7,967 nt of DNA from an uncultured bacterium (GTDB lineage: Bacteria; Patescibacteriota; Minisyncoccia; Phycocordibacterales; UBA1006). Made by a program: the position numbers and the translations under genes. This document shows positions 1 through 6,830 of the stretch, piece by piece. The notes below the pieces were generated by a model. It saw only the letters and a list, made by a program, of their open reading frames with translations, was not told the DNA's origin and did no database searches. The DNA lies in contig CAIXMG010000035.1 in the NCBI GenBank assembly GCA_903920485.1, forward strand, positions 1-7,967, written 5' to 3'. Position 1 is the first letter of the stretch, and each line of letters opens with the position of its first letter.

Positions 1-1
1 G

Positions 2-202
2 AAGGGCAAGCAGCTTACGAACATGCGAGCATCAGGAACCGACGAGACCATTCTCTTGGTTCCGCCAATCCAGGTTACGATCGAACGAGGTCTGGAAATC
101 ATGACCGAGGACGAATATTTGGAAATCACCCCAAAGTCTACGCGACTCCGAAAGCAGGTTCTCCAGGAGGGAGGCCGAGCCAAGGTCCAGCGAAAGGCGT
201 AA
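2..202 (+). CDS. typA: TypA/BipA GTPase, C-terminal end only
   Basis: This is the last 66 codons of a gene that begins before the window; it reads in frame from base 2 to the TAA at 200-202. The encoded tail contains NMRASGTDET, then IERGLEIMTEDEYLEITPKS followed by TRLRKQVL. That matches the conserved C-terminal end of TypA/BipA, where 'RASG-DE' precedes 'LE...DELVEVTP-S-RLRK'. TypA is a translational GTPase related to EF-G and LepA that binds the 70S ribosome and supports ribosome assembly and stress or cold adaptation (family knowledge). The GTPase domain itself lies outside the window. The basic end (GRAKVQRKA) is usual for the family. I am confident of the family from the motif order, although only about a tenth of the protein is visible. 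Confidence 0.88.
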   Translation, partial: KGKQLTNMRASGTDETILLVPPIQVTIERGLEIMTEDEYLEITPKSTRLRKQVLQEGGRAKVQRKA

Positions 203-210
203 GTGTCAAT

Positions 211-233
211 GGCTGCCTGAAAGGGTGGTCTTT
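211..233 (+). terminator. Weak candidate terminator after typA
   Basis: GGCTGCC (211-217) can pair with GGTGGTC (224-230) around a six-base loop, but three of the seven pairs are G-U wobbles. Only TTT follows directly, with a second TTTTT at 238-242. It sits between the typA stop and the helicase promoter, where a terminator would be expected. The stem is weak and this call is tentative. Confidence 0.28.
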
Positions 234-261
234 GATGTTTTTATAGGCATTCGTGTATTAT
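232..261 (+). promoter_or_regulatory. Candidate sigma70-type promoter for the HelD-like gene
   Basis: A TTGATG -35-like box (232-237) and a TATTAT -10 box (256-261) are separated by 18 bp. Four and five of the six positions match the consensus. Transcription would begin near 268, leaving about 15 untranslated bases before the ATG at 284. That leader has no Shine-Dalgarno sequence; AGCAGG at 263-268 is too far upstream and probably precedes the transcript. Confidence 0.45.
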
Positions 262-283
262 TAGCAGGTATCACACAATCATC

Positions 284-2131
284 ATGACCGATCACGAGAA
301 AAAATTTCTAGAACGGGAGTCCGAGCTCGACACTATCGTCGGTCATATTTCTGAAGAGCGCAAGGAACTGGAGGTCATGGTTGCCAACCCTCGCGAGACA
401 TTTGCGAGACTCAAGGCGGAGGAACGTGAAAAGTTTTACTTTTTTCACACCCAACGTCTTGCCCGCCTCCACAGTGCAAAATTTCTCGAGAAGTCGCCGT
501 TTTTTGTGCGGCTTACGCTTCAATTTGACGACAAGGCTGAACAGGAATTGGTATACATAGGAAAATTCTCGTTCTTGGATGACAAGATTTATTCCTGGAC
601 AGTACCTGTTGCTGGACTCAGGTTCGTTCCTCCCGGGAGGTTTTCCTATGTCAGGCCAAACGGCCAGACACGAAGCGGTGTCGTTTTTACGCGAGAAGAC
701 TATTTCATCGGCAACGGGAAAATCCTTTCATTAAACAATGTGACCCTGGAAGGCCGTGAGCTGATTTATGACGAATACGTTTCTACCAAGAAAGTCGGAT
801 TCGGCTTGAGTGACATTGTTCGTGAGCTTGAACGAGCACAGAACGAAATTATTGTTCTTGACCCGAAAGGGCTCATGGTGATCTCGGGTCCGGCCGGTTC
901 GGGAAAGACGACGCTTGCTCTTCACCGGGTGGCATATCTTCTACAGAATCCCGATACGTCCGAAACATACCGTCCGGAACACACGATCATTTTTATCCAG
1001 GACGAAAGCAGCCTCGGATATTTCAGTTCGTTGTTCATAAATTTGGGCGTTGAAGATGTGACGTTCATCACGTTTGAATCATGGTGCGCAAAACTGCTCG
1101 GCTTGCCTGAAGATGCCAAGTATACTGACCGGTACGGTGACTCATCGCGTTCACGTGACTGGTACGAATGGAACAAGGTGCGGCTTATTGCCGAAACTGC
1201 GCCTATTCCCATATCAAAAAATACCTGGAGAACCCTTGATCTTATTTATAGTAATCAGCAAGATACTGAATTTGTACGGCTTTGGAAACGCCAAAAAAGT
1301 GAACAGGTCCTCGACAAGCAGGACCTTACTGTCCTCTTGAAAAATCAGATTACTGCTGATGGTGGAAGGCTTCTTCAGCCCAAAAAGGTCTTCAAAAAAA
1401 AGGCGGGCAAGATGGTGCCCGTAATGGTGCGGGACGAACTTTCGTACGATACGATTCTGGTCGACGAATTCGAAAACTACACGAGGGATCAACTTCGTAT
1501 CATTGCAACAACCTATACCAAGACATCGTCATGCCTCTTGGTCGGAGACATCCACCAACAGACCAAATTCGGTTCGATTTCAGACTTCTCGCAAAGCAGC
1601 ATGATCATTTCCGATGATCGAAACATCGTCTTGAGTAAGGTGTACCGCAACGGTTCGTCAGTCATCGCGTTGCTGCGATCGGTCGGTTATACGGTCTCTT
1701 CCGACAATCGAAAGGATGGGGGAGGGATCGGCGATTGGATTGTCGTGGACGAGGCTCTCCAAATTGATATCATCAAAAAGTATCTTTCGTCACATCCTGA
1801 AGAGCAGGTAGGAATTATTTCATACGACGAGGATGCAGTGGGACACATAAGGTCGTCTTTCTTAGGCATGGATCATAATGCCCATATTGGCGTCGTAACA
1901 GAATTTCAAGGTCTCGAGTTCGATACTGTATTCATCATGGGCGTCAACATGTCGGTTTTTGAGCCGACCGGCCTTCACGAACAATTTGATGCCGAACGAG
2001 GAATCGTTTTGCGAGAACGTCTCTACGTTGCTATCACTCGCGCCCGTGAGAATGTCACGATCTTTTCGGATTCGGAAAGGCAGGAAATCACAGTTGTTTT
2101 GTTTAAAAAAGACCACGTAAGTGTGCTATAA
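284..2131 (+). CDS. HelD-like SF1 helicase/ATPase (RNA polymerase recycling type)
   Basis: This 615-residue UvrD/Rep-fold ATPase shows motifs in SF1 order: a Q-like element (RELERAQNEI, about 180-189), Walker A GPAGSGKT (202-209, K208), motif II ILVDEFEN (391-398, D394/E395), motif III GDIHQQ (421-426), YRN (454-456), motif V TEFQGLEFD (539-547) and motif VI YVAITRAR (581-588). HelD identity comes from the N-terminal half: a charged, probably coiled-coil segment (about 4-64), then YIGKFSFLDDKIYSWTVPVA (91-110), matching the HelD 'YIGR...DWRAP' block, placed before Walker A. HelD inserts arms into RNA polymerase channels and ejects nucleic acid using ATP (family knowledge). At 615 residues it is shorter than Bacillus HelD (about 770); the region between Walker A and B (about 190 residues), which holds the clamp arm in HelD, looks compact. 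Motif II has E where Q is usual (DEFQN in UvrD). There is no Shine-Dalgarno before the ATG. A generic UvrD-like repair helicase is the alternative. Confidence 0.82.
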   Translation: MTDHEKKFLERESELDTIVGHISEERKELEVMVANPRETFARLKAEEREKFYFFHTQRLARLHSAKFLEKSPFFVRLTLQFDDKAEQELVYIGKFSFLDDKIYSWTVPVAGLRFVPPGRFSYVRPNGQTRSGVVFTREDYFIGNGKILSLNNVTLEGRELIYDEYVSTKKVGFGLSDIVRELERAQNEIIVLDPKGLMVISGPAGSGKTTLALHRVAYLLQNPDTSETYRPEHTIIFIQDESSLGYFSSLFINLGVEDVTFITFESWCAKLLGLPEDAKYTDRYGDSSRSRDWYEWNKVRLIAETAPIPISKNTWRTLDLIYSNQQDTEFVRLWKRQKSEQVLDKQDLTVLLKNQITADGGRLLQPKKVFKKKAGKMVPVMVRDELSYDTILVDEFENYTRDQLRIIATTYTKTSSCLLVGDIHQQTKFGSISDFSQSSMIISDDRNIVLSKVYRNGSSVIALLRSVGYTVSSDNRKDGGGIGDWIVVDEALQIDIIKKYLSSHPEEQVGIISYDEDAVGHIRSSFLGMDHNAHIGVVTEFQGLEFDTVFIMGVNMSVFEPTGLHEQFDAERGIVLRERLYVAITRARENVTIFSDSERQEITVVLFKKDHVSVL

Positions 2132-2132
2132 T
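2124..2132 (+). promoter_or_regulatory. Extended -10 promoter of the export operon
   Basis: TGCTATAAT is a perfect extended -10 (TGnTATAAT), with TATAAT at 2127-2132. It overlaps the TAA stop (2129-2131) of the helicase gene. No good -35 is seen at 16-18 bp, which an extended -10 does not require. Initiation at A2139, or at A2142 itself, would give an mRNA with zero to three bases before the ATG at 2142. This favours leaderless translation of the first operon gene. Confidence 0.6.
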
Positions 2133-2141
2133 CTCCTTACT

Positions 2142-2693
2142 ATGGAAGAAAACTACGAACAGGGACCGGAAAATGGAAAGAAGATGCTGTGGATCATCGG
2201 GGGAACAGTCCTTACGATTATGGTCATCGCGCTGGTATACAATGCCGTCCAGCATTCGCTCAGGGCAACGTCGGATGCGATTCCTCCGGCGGTGACGATG
2301 AACACTCCGGCGTCGGCGACGTCTTCCGACACGGCGGTCTTAGGAGCCAGTGACCGCATCGCGACGATTCCCACCATTACGGGAATGGAAGTCGTGAACT
2401 TGCAGACATTGCCGTATCAAGTCCAAGCAAAAATCACGGGAACGGTTCCCGACAGCTGCTCGACGTTTGATACCCCGTCCGTAACCCAATCAGGAAAAAC
2501 CTTCACCGTTTCCCTTACCGCATCAAAACCATCCGGCAGTACCTGCACATCCGTTGTCACTGACCAGTCGATTGTGACCGATATTCCTGTTGCAGGACTG
2601 AATCCCGGTAGGTATGTCGTGAAAATCGGAAAAATTTCAAGGTCCTTTACGCTGAAGCCTGCAGCCGACATTGCCCCTGAAGTTACTAAATAA
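2142..2693 (+). CDS. Membrane-anchored extracytoplasmic protein with a two-cysteine beta domain
   Basis: This 183-residue protein is the first gene of the export operon. Residues 1-14 are charged and cytoplasmic, and 15-37 form one hydrophobic segment (MLWIIGGTVLTIMVIALVYN region). Residues 38-80 are a Ser/Thr/Ala/Pro-rich linker. Residues about 82-171 look like an all-beta domain with TVPDSCSTF (C106), STCTSVV (C135), a glycine turn at AGLNPGRYVVKIG and a final FTL strand. The order 'G-lP-sC...G-tF-v...C...GL-pG-Y-V...FTL' recurs in extracytoplasmic proteins of several bacterial phyla, but I know no assigned function. C106 and C135 could form a disulfide. A GTG start seven codons upstream (2121) lies inside the helicase gene and before the likely transcription start, so I chose the ATG. 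It ends 25 bp before the adaptor gene. An accessory or substrate-related role in export is inferred only from position. Confidence 0.75.
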   Translation: MEENYEQGPENGKKMLWIIGGTVLTIMVIALVYNAVQHSLRATSDAIPPAVTMNTPASATSSDTAVLGASDRIATIPTITGMEVVNLQTLPYQVQAKITGTVPDSCSTFDTPSVTQSGKTFTVSLTASKPSGSTCTSVVTDQSIVTDIPVAGLNPGRYVVKIGKISRSFTLKPAADIAPEVTK

Positions 2694-2718
2694 CCCCCTT
2701 ACCTTAAATCCCCATCCT

Positions 2719-4215
2719 ATGAACATGAAAGAAACCTTGAAGAAGTTTTGGAATTACTACAAGTCGAGCAAGCTGGCATGGTTCATTACGGCTGTGATTG
2801 TCGTCGTAATCGTCGTCGTCGCGCGCCATGGTTCGTCAACTTCGGCGACGGCGAATTTCGTCGTTGCAAAAACCAACGTTGTCGATTCCGTCGTTCTTTC
2901 GGGAAGCACCGAATCCGCAAGTGCCGTCAACCTTGGCTTTGCCGATCAGGGACGCGTTGCGCATGTTTATGTCAAGGAGGGTGACCACGTGACCGCAGGG
3001 GAACTGCTTGCGGAACTTGATACCAGCGACCTGGACGCCAGCCTCAAGAACGCTGAAGCGTCCCTTACGATTGCGCAGGCTGGGGTTGGCACGACCAACA
3101 CGAATCTTGCGACGGTGACGGCGCAGCAGAATGCTCTGGTGGCAAGTGCCTACAACACGCTCCTTTCGGGAAGTCTGCAGGCGATTCCCAACAATACCAA
3201 TACCGTAGCATCACTAGCTCCGGTCATTACCGGAAACTATACTGGCCCCGAAGGTGATTATGTCATCCACTTTTACTCGTCTTCTGCAAATTCGGGGATA
3301 TCGTTCGATGTTCAGGGCTTGGAGACGGGTTATGCGAATACCGTAACCTCGAACACGACAGTACCGCTCGGAACTCGTGGCCTCTTCATTCAGTTCGGAT
3401 CCAGCGTTCAGGGGTATGCCAATACCGATTGGACCGTTTCCGTTCCTAACAAACGTTCCACGAGCTATACCGCAAATTATAACGCCTACGTTTCGGCACA
3501 GGCTGCGCGCGATCAGGCGATTACGGCTGCGCAGTCAGATTTGGTGACCACCAGCGCTGACCAGTCTATCGCCGAGGCGAAGGTACAACAGGCGCAGGCA
3601 AGCGTTGACGGGATTCTTTCCCAGATTAGCGATCGCAAGATCGTTGCACCGTTCGACGGTGTCGTGGCAACGGTTGATCTCAAGCCCGGTCAGTCGACAA
3701 CGGTCTCGGATGTCGGCGGGGCCTCAACTTCGGCTACGGGTGATGATTCGAACACGATCCGCCTTATTTCAGAAAACGACTACGAAGTGCAATTGAACGT
3801 TCCCGAAATCGACGTTGCGAAAGTTTCGGTAGGACAGAATGTCGCCATTACCCTTGATGCGTACGGTGACACCGTGTTCCCCGGAACGGTCACGTCGGTT
3901 GATCCTGCGGAAACTCAGCTTGAAGGTGTTCCGGTGTACGAGACGAAGGTTGCCTTTACGAAGCCTGACAGTCGGATCCGTTCGGGTATGACGGCTACGG
4001 CCACTATCGTCGCGAGCGAGCACGACGGCGTCCTTGCCGTTCCCGTTGCTGTGCTGCATACCGACACAGGTGGTTCGTACGTGTATGTCGTAAGTTCGGA
4101 TGACAAGACGACGAAACAGGCTGTCACGACGGGGCTTCGCGGAAGCGACAGCATGATCGAAATAACCTCCGGTTTGTCGGAAGGTCAGACGATCAGCGCG
4201 GACCCTCTCCAATAA
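2719..4215 (+). CDS. MacA/YknX-like adaptor (HlyD family) of an ABC export system
   Basis: This 498-residue periplasmic-adaptor-type protein has a cytoplasmic N-terminus and one membrane anchor (about 19-36, very Val/Ile-rich). The first half-lipoyl motif (LGFADQGRVAHVYVKEGDHV, 72-91) is followed by the first hairpin helix (about 104-150). The second helix spans about 250-303. The second half-lipoyl (APFDGVVATVDLKPGQ, 310-325), a beta-barrel (about 350-430) and a membrane-proximal domain (VLAVPVAVLHTD, from about 438) follow. Such adaptors couple a MacB-type ABC transporter to substrate in the extracytoplasmic space; in single-membrane bacteria no outer-membrane channel is needed (family knowledge). 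Between the two helices lies an extra Gly/Ser/Thr-rich, probably beta domain (about 158-246). The frame extends upstream to a TTG at 2671, but that would overlap the previous gene and add an unlikely extension; ATG 2719 or 2725 is preferred. No Shine-Dalgarno is seen. The stop is one base before the permease ATG, indicating cotranscription. Confidence 0.88.
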   Translation: MNMKETLKKFWNYYKSSKLAWFITAVIVVVIVVVARHGSSTSATANFVVAKTNVVDSVVLSGSTESASAVNLGFADQGRVAHVYVKEGDHVTAGELLAELDTSDLDASLKNAEASLTIAQAGVGTTNTNLATVTAQQNALVASAYNTLLSGSLQAIPNNTNTVASLAPVITGNYTGPEGDYVIHFYSSSANSGISFDVQGLETGYANTVTSNTTVPLGTRGLFIQFGSSVQGYANTDWTVSVPNKRSTSYTANYNAYVSAQAARDQAITAAQSDLVTTSADQSIAEAKVQQAQASVDGILSQISDRKIVAPFDGVVATVDLKPGQSTTVSDVGGASTSATGDDSNTIRLISENDYEVQLNVPEIDVAKVSVGQNVAITLDAYGDTVFPGTVTSVDPAETQLEGVPVYETKVAFTKPDSRIRSGMTATATIVASEHDGVLAVPVAVLHTDTGGSYVYVVSSDDKTTKQAVTTGLRGSDSMIEITSGLSEGQTISADPLQ

Positions 4216-4216
4216 T

Positions 4217-5467
4217 ATGTCCCAGTTCCGCACCTCATTCAAGGTAGGCGTGTTCCTGGGCTACCGCCAGCTGAAAAGGGCCAGCCGTTGGACGACGGGC
4301 CTGATCGTGTTCATCATGACGCTGACGTTTTTGAACCTTGTCGTGGTATCCGGAATCCTTATCGGGCTCATCGTGGGAGGAAACATCGCCAACCGCAACC
4401 AGTATACCGGCGACGTGATCCTCACCACTCCTTATGGCAAGAACGACATCCAGCAGTCGCAGAACATTATCTCGACTCTGCAGGCGAATCCGCACATCAC
4501 CAGCTATTCAGAGCGTTTCATCGACGGCGGGACGATCGAGGCCAACTACAAGACGCGTACTGACTTCAACGACCTTGCGAATACCACCAGCACCCAGATC
4601 ACCGGCATCGACGTGAACCACGAGGAGCAGTTCTCGGACATTTCAAAATATGTCACGGAAGGAAACTTCCTTGACCCCACGGAAAGCGGCTATATCGTGC
4701 TCGGCTCAAACCTGCTGGAACGCTATGCGTCGTTCGATACGGGAACGCTCTTGAAGGGCGTATATCCTGGCGATACGGTGAAGGTCACGGTAAACGGTGC
4801 GACGCAGGAATTCATCGTGAAGGGGATCCTCAAGTCAAAGGTGGGGCAAGTGTCGCTGCGCGCGTTCATCACGGAAAACGACTTCCAGCGGCTTGCCGGA
4901 CGGTCCAGTTTGGATGCCAACGAGATCTCGCTGCGCCACGACGCGACCCTGACGGACGACCAGGCAAAGCAGCAGCTGGTCGCCAGCGGGTTCGATTCCG
5001 TTGCGAAGATCCAGACGGCGACGGAAGCGATTCCCGATTTCTTGAACCAGATCAAGCTGGCATTCGGCGTGCTGGGAAACATGATCAGCGCGATCGGCAT
5101 CGTCGTGGCATCGATCACGATCTTCATCGTGATCTTCATCAACGCAATCACCCGGCGAAAGTTCATCGGGATCCTGAAAGGAATTGGCGTGTCGCCGCTT
5201 GCTATCCAGATTTCCTACCTGCTGCAGTCGCTCTTTTATGCAATTTCTGGATCGATCATCGGAACGGTCATCATCTATGGATTCCTCGTGCCGCTTCTCA
5301 ACAAGCATCCGATCAACTTCCCGTTCTCTGACGGAATCCTGGTTGCGGACCCGATGGGAACGTTCGTAAGGTTCCTCATCCTCCTGGTCGTGACGCTCAT
5401 TGCAGGCTTCATCCCGGCACGCATGATCGTGAAGCAGAATACGCTGGATAGCATTTTGGGACGATAG
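4217..5467 (+). CDS. MacB/FtsX-like ABC transporter permease
   Basis: This 416-residue permease has the FtsX/MacB topology. A hydrophobic segment at about 27-54 is followed by an extracytoplasmic domain (about 56-275, the MacB_PCD region). Three transmembrane segments come next at about 281-310, 328-358 and 380-404, and the C-terminus is short and cytoplasmic. RRKFIGILKGIGVSP (313-327) follows the second transmembrane helix. It is the usual FtsX coupling segment, which contacts the ATPase and precedes the third helix. Such permeases dimerise and work by mechanotransmission: ATP-driven movement in the cytoplasm is passed to the extracytoplasmic domain (family knowledge). The gene starts one base after the adaptor stop, and the matching ATPase gene follows 55 bp downstream, so the three form one transporter. 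The substrate (lipoprotein, peptide or antibiotic) cannot be read from the sequence. There is no Shine-Dalgarno before the ATG. Confidence 0.9.
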   Translation: MSQFRTSFKVGVFLGYRQLKRASRWTTGLIVFIMTLTFLNLVVVSGILIGLIVGGNIANRNQYTGDVILTTPYGKNDIQQSQNIISTLQANPHITSYSERFIDGGTIEANYKTRTDFNDLANTTSTQITGIDVNHEEQFSDISKYVTEGNFLDPTESGYIVLGSNLLERYASFDTGTLLKGVYPGDTVKVTVNGATQEFIVKGILKSKVGQVSLRAFITENDFQRLAGRSSLDANEISLRHDATLTDDQAKQQLVASGFDSVAKIQTATEAIPDFLNQIKLAFGVLGNMISAIGIVVASITIFIVIFINAITRRKFIGILKGIGVSPLAIQISYLLQSLFYAISGSIIGTVIIYGFLVPLLNKHPINFPFSDGILVADPMGTFVRFLILLVVTLIAGFIPARMIVKQNTLDSILGR

Positions 5468-5469
5468 TA

Positions 5470-5507
5470 CCCCTCAGCCCTACGGGCAGCTCCCCTAAAA
5501 GGGGAGC
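5470..5507 (+). repeat. Palindromic repeat-like element between permease and ATPase genes
   Basis: Two adjacent perfect hairpins occupy the 55-bp gap. GCCC (5477-5480) pairs with GGGC (5484-5487) around TAC, and GCTCCCC (5489-5495) pairs with GGGGAGC (5501-5507) around TAAAA. CCCCT at 5470-5474 could instead pair with AGGGG (5500-5504), giving an alternative fold. No T-tract follows, so it is not a standard terminator. The compact C/G-rich double palindrome resembles dispersed REP-type intergenic elements. It could also stabilise the upstream mRNA or lower expression of the ATPase gene. Copy number cannot be checked from one window. Confidence 0.55.
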
Positions 5508-5522
5508 GTCCACTCTAACCTT

Positions 5523-6185
5523 ATGATTAAAATACAAAACATCACAAAAGAATTCCAGAACGGCGACGTGGTCACCAAAGTCCTGAAGGGCATCACACTT
5601 GAGATAAAATCAGGCGAGTTTGTCGCGATCATGGGGAAATCAGGGGCGGGGAAGTCCACGCTGATGTACCAGATGAGTCTTCTGGATCATCCGACCAGTG
5701 GTACCATTGCTGTTGATGGAAAGGATGTCACGGGTCTTGGTCACGACGCACGGACCCGCTTCCGCCTGGATAACCTTGGCTACATCTTCCAGGACTATGC
5801 CTTGGTGCCGGAACTGACCGCGATTGAGAATGTCATCGTGCCTCTCTTGATGCAAGGAAAGTCGGACGACGAAGCTGAGCGGATCGCAAAAGCGGCACTC
5901 GAGAAGATCGGTCTGGGCCATCGCGAGAACAACCTTCCCAGCCAGATGTCGGGAGGGGAGCAGCAACGCGTGTCCATCGCGCGTGCGGTTGCACACCATC
6001 CGAAGATTCTGTTCGCTGACGAACCGACCGCAAACCTCGACAGCGAATCATCTCAAGCTGTCATCGACGTCTTTCGCGAGCTCCATAAGGAAGGCCAGAC
6101 GATCGTCATGGTCACCCACGAGGCCGAATATACCGCGCACTGCGACCGCGTGATTCACGTGGTGGACGGGCAGGTGATTGAATAG
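5523..6185 (+). CDS. MacB/LolD-like ABC transporter ATPase
   Basis: This 220-residue cytoplasmic nucleotide-binding subunit has all catalytic motifs: Walker A GKSGAGKST (38-46), Q-loop Q90 in YIFQDY, signature MSGGEQQR (142-149), Walker B ILFADEP (162-168, catalytic E167), D-loop NLD (171-173) and switch histidine H199. The length and the SGGEQQRVSIARA form are typical of the MacB/LolD/FtsE group (family 3.A.1.122/125 type), whose partners are FtsX-fold permeases. With the preceding adaptor and permease it completes a MacAB/YknXYZ-like exporter, with ATPase and permease on separate chains as in YknY/YknZ and unlike fused MacB. It is the last gene of the operon, separated from the permease by a palindromic element. 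A strong terminator follows nine bases after the stop. No Shine-Dalgarno precedes the ATG. I see no degenerate or missing motif. Confidence 0.93.
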   Translation: MIKIQNITKEFQNGDVVTKVLKGITLEIKSGEFVAIMGKSGAGKSTLMYQMSLLDHPTSGTIAVDGKDVTGLGHDARTRFRLDNLGYIFQDYALVPELTAIENVIVPLLMQGKSDDEAERIAKAALEKIGLGHRENNLPSQMSGGEQQRVSIARAVAHHPKILFADEPTANLDSESSQAVIDVFRELHKEGQTIVMVTHEAEYTAHCDRVIHVVDGQVIE

Positions 6186-6193
6186 GCAATACT

Positions 6194-6220
6194 AAAAGCC
6201 ATCTCATAAAGATGGCTTTT
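6194..6220. terminator. Bidirectional intrinsic terminator between convergent genes
   Basis: AAAAGCCATCT (6194-6204) and AGATGGCTTTT (6210-6220) form a perfect 11-bp stem with a five-base loop. The arms begin with AAAA and end with TTTT, so it reads as stem plus U-tract on both strands. It lies just after the ATPase stop on + and just after the 194-residue gene's stop on -, and can serve both convergent units. Confidence 0.9.
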
Positions 6221-6241
6221 AAAACGTGTTAAATTGAGTAT

Positions 6242-6826
6242 TCAGAATCCCGTACCGATTACATGCAGGATGCCAAATGCGATGAAGTGCCCTGGTTCTG
6301 TTTCAGGCATAGAGGAGCTTTCGATCCTGGTTCTGAAGTCGGACGCTTGGTCGTCCGTTATCTCCCGATGTCTAAGACATTCCCTAACGCCCCAGCGTGC
6401 TTTCTGTAAAAAATTAAAGTGGAATTCGTAGTTCTTAGTACGGATCACCCCTTCTTTTTTGCAGCATGGGCAGATCCAGAGCTCTGCGATGCCGGTTGAA
6501 TCGACGCGGATGTTCATTTCCCAGCGCTCGATGGATGACACGAAAGCTTTTGCATCGCTGGCAAACATGGCAAGGGTATCGGGAAGCTCATTCAGCGCAT
6601 CTTCCCAGAACACGGGTATGTCCATGTTTATGAGCGTGAGGAGGACATTGTGTACACTTTCAAAGTCGATATATGAGTCAGGCTGTCCATTGAGAATGGA
6701 TTTGAGTGTTCTGACTCCTACGTCACGCACCTTGAAGGGCTTGTTGATGATAAATCCACCGCGTGCAAAAGCATAAGCGCCGTCGCCGAGGGGAATCAGA
6801 CTGAGAAGGGGTTTGCGTTTTTTCAT
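6242..6826 (-). CDS. Hypothetical protein with CPCC motif, paralogue of the neighbouring gene
   Basis: I do not recognise this 194-residue protein. It has no signal peptide or membrane segment and appears soluble. The basic N-terminus (MKKRKP) leads into a short beta-rich stretch (SLIPLGDGAYAFARGG, 9-24). A mixed region follows (about 33-100) with ESVHNVLLTLINMDIPVF (56-73). WICPCCKKEG (117-126) holds C119, C121 and C122; another cysteine is at C150 in a basic helix (RWGVRECLRHREIT). The CPCC cluster suggests metal binding or redox activity, but a second CxxC that would complete a zinc ribbon is missing. It is clearly related to the 183-residue protein encoded just upstream on the same strand: both have MKK(R)KP, 'L-PL--G-YA', 'SV--VL----DIP-F' and, near the end, 'R(E)IT-(D)-A--F---I'. 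The CPCC is absent from the partner. It has its own promoter and terminator. Confidence 0.7.
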   Translation of the reverse strand: MKKRKPLLSLIPLGDGAYAFARGGFIINKPFKVRDVGVRTLKSILNGQPDSYIDFESVHNVLLTLINMDIPVFWEDALNELPDTLAMFASDAKAFVSSIERWEMNIRVDSTGIAELWICPCCKKEGVIRTKNYEFHFNFLQKARWGVRECLRHREITDDQASDFRTRIESSSMPETEPGHFIAFGILHVIGTGF

Positions 6827-6830
6827 TGCT

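Noticed and set aside
2121..2141. GTG start seven codons upstream for the two-cysteine protein
   Set aside because: It overlaps the helicase 3' end and the -10 box, so it would precede the predicted transcript start.
2671..2718. Upstream TTG start for the adaptor, adding 16 residues
   Set aside because: It would overlap the previous gene and place a Pro/Asn/Leu extension before the normal cytoplasmic stub; the ATG at 2719 gives a usual anchor position.
2799..2824. GTCGTC-type short tandem pattern
   Set aside because: It is explained by the Val/Ile codons of the adaptor's membrane anchor; the units are imperfect.
3769..4242. 157-codon open frame on the - strand
   Set aside because: It lies wholly opposite the well-supported adaptor gene, and its translation is Arg/His-rich with no recognisable domain; it is a shadow of the + strand codons.
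4835..5308. 157-codon open frame on the - strand
   Set aside because: It is antisense to the permease, extremely Asp/Arg/His-rich and lacks any family pattern.
5640..5999. 119-codon open frame on the - strand
   Set aside because: It is antisense to the ATPase Walker A to signature region and has no initiation signal or domain.
6455..6475. Complete zinc ribbon in the 194-residue protein
   Set aside because: Only one cysteine cluster (CPCC) is present; no second CxxC or CxxH pair is seen, so only a possible half-site is claimed.
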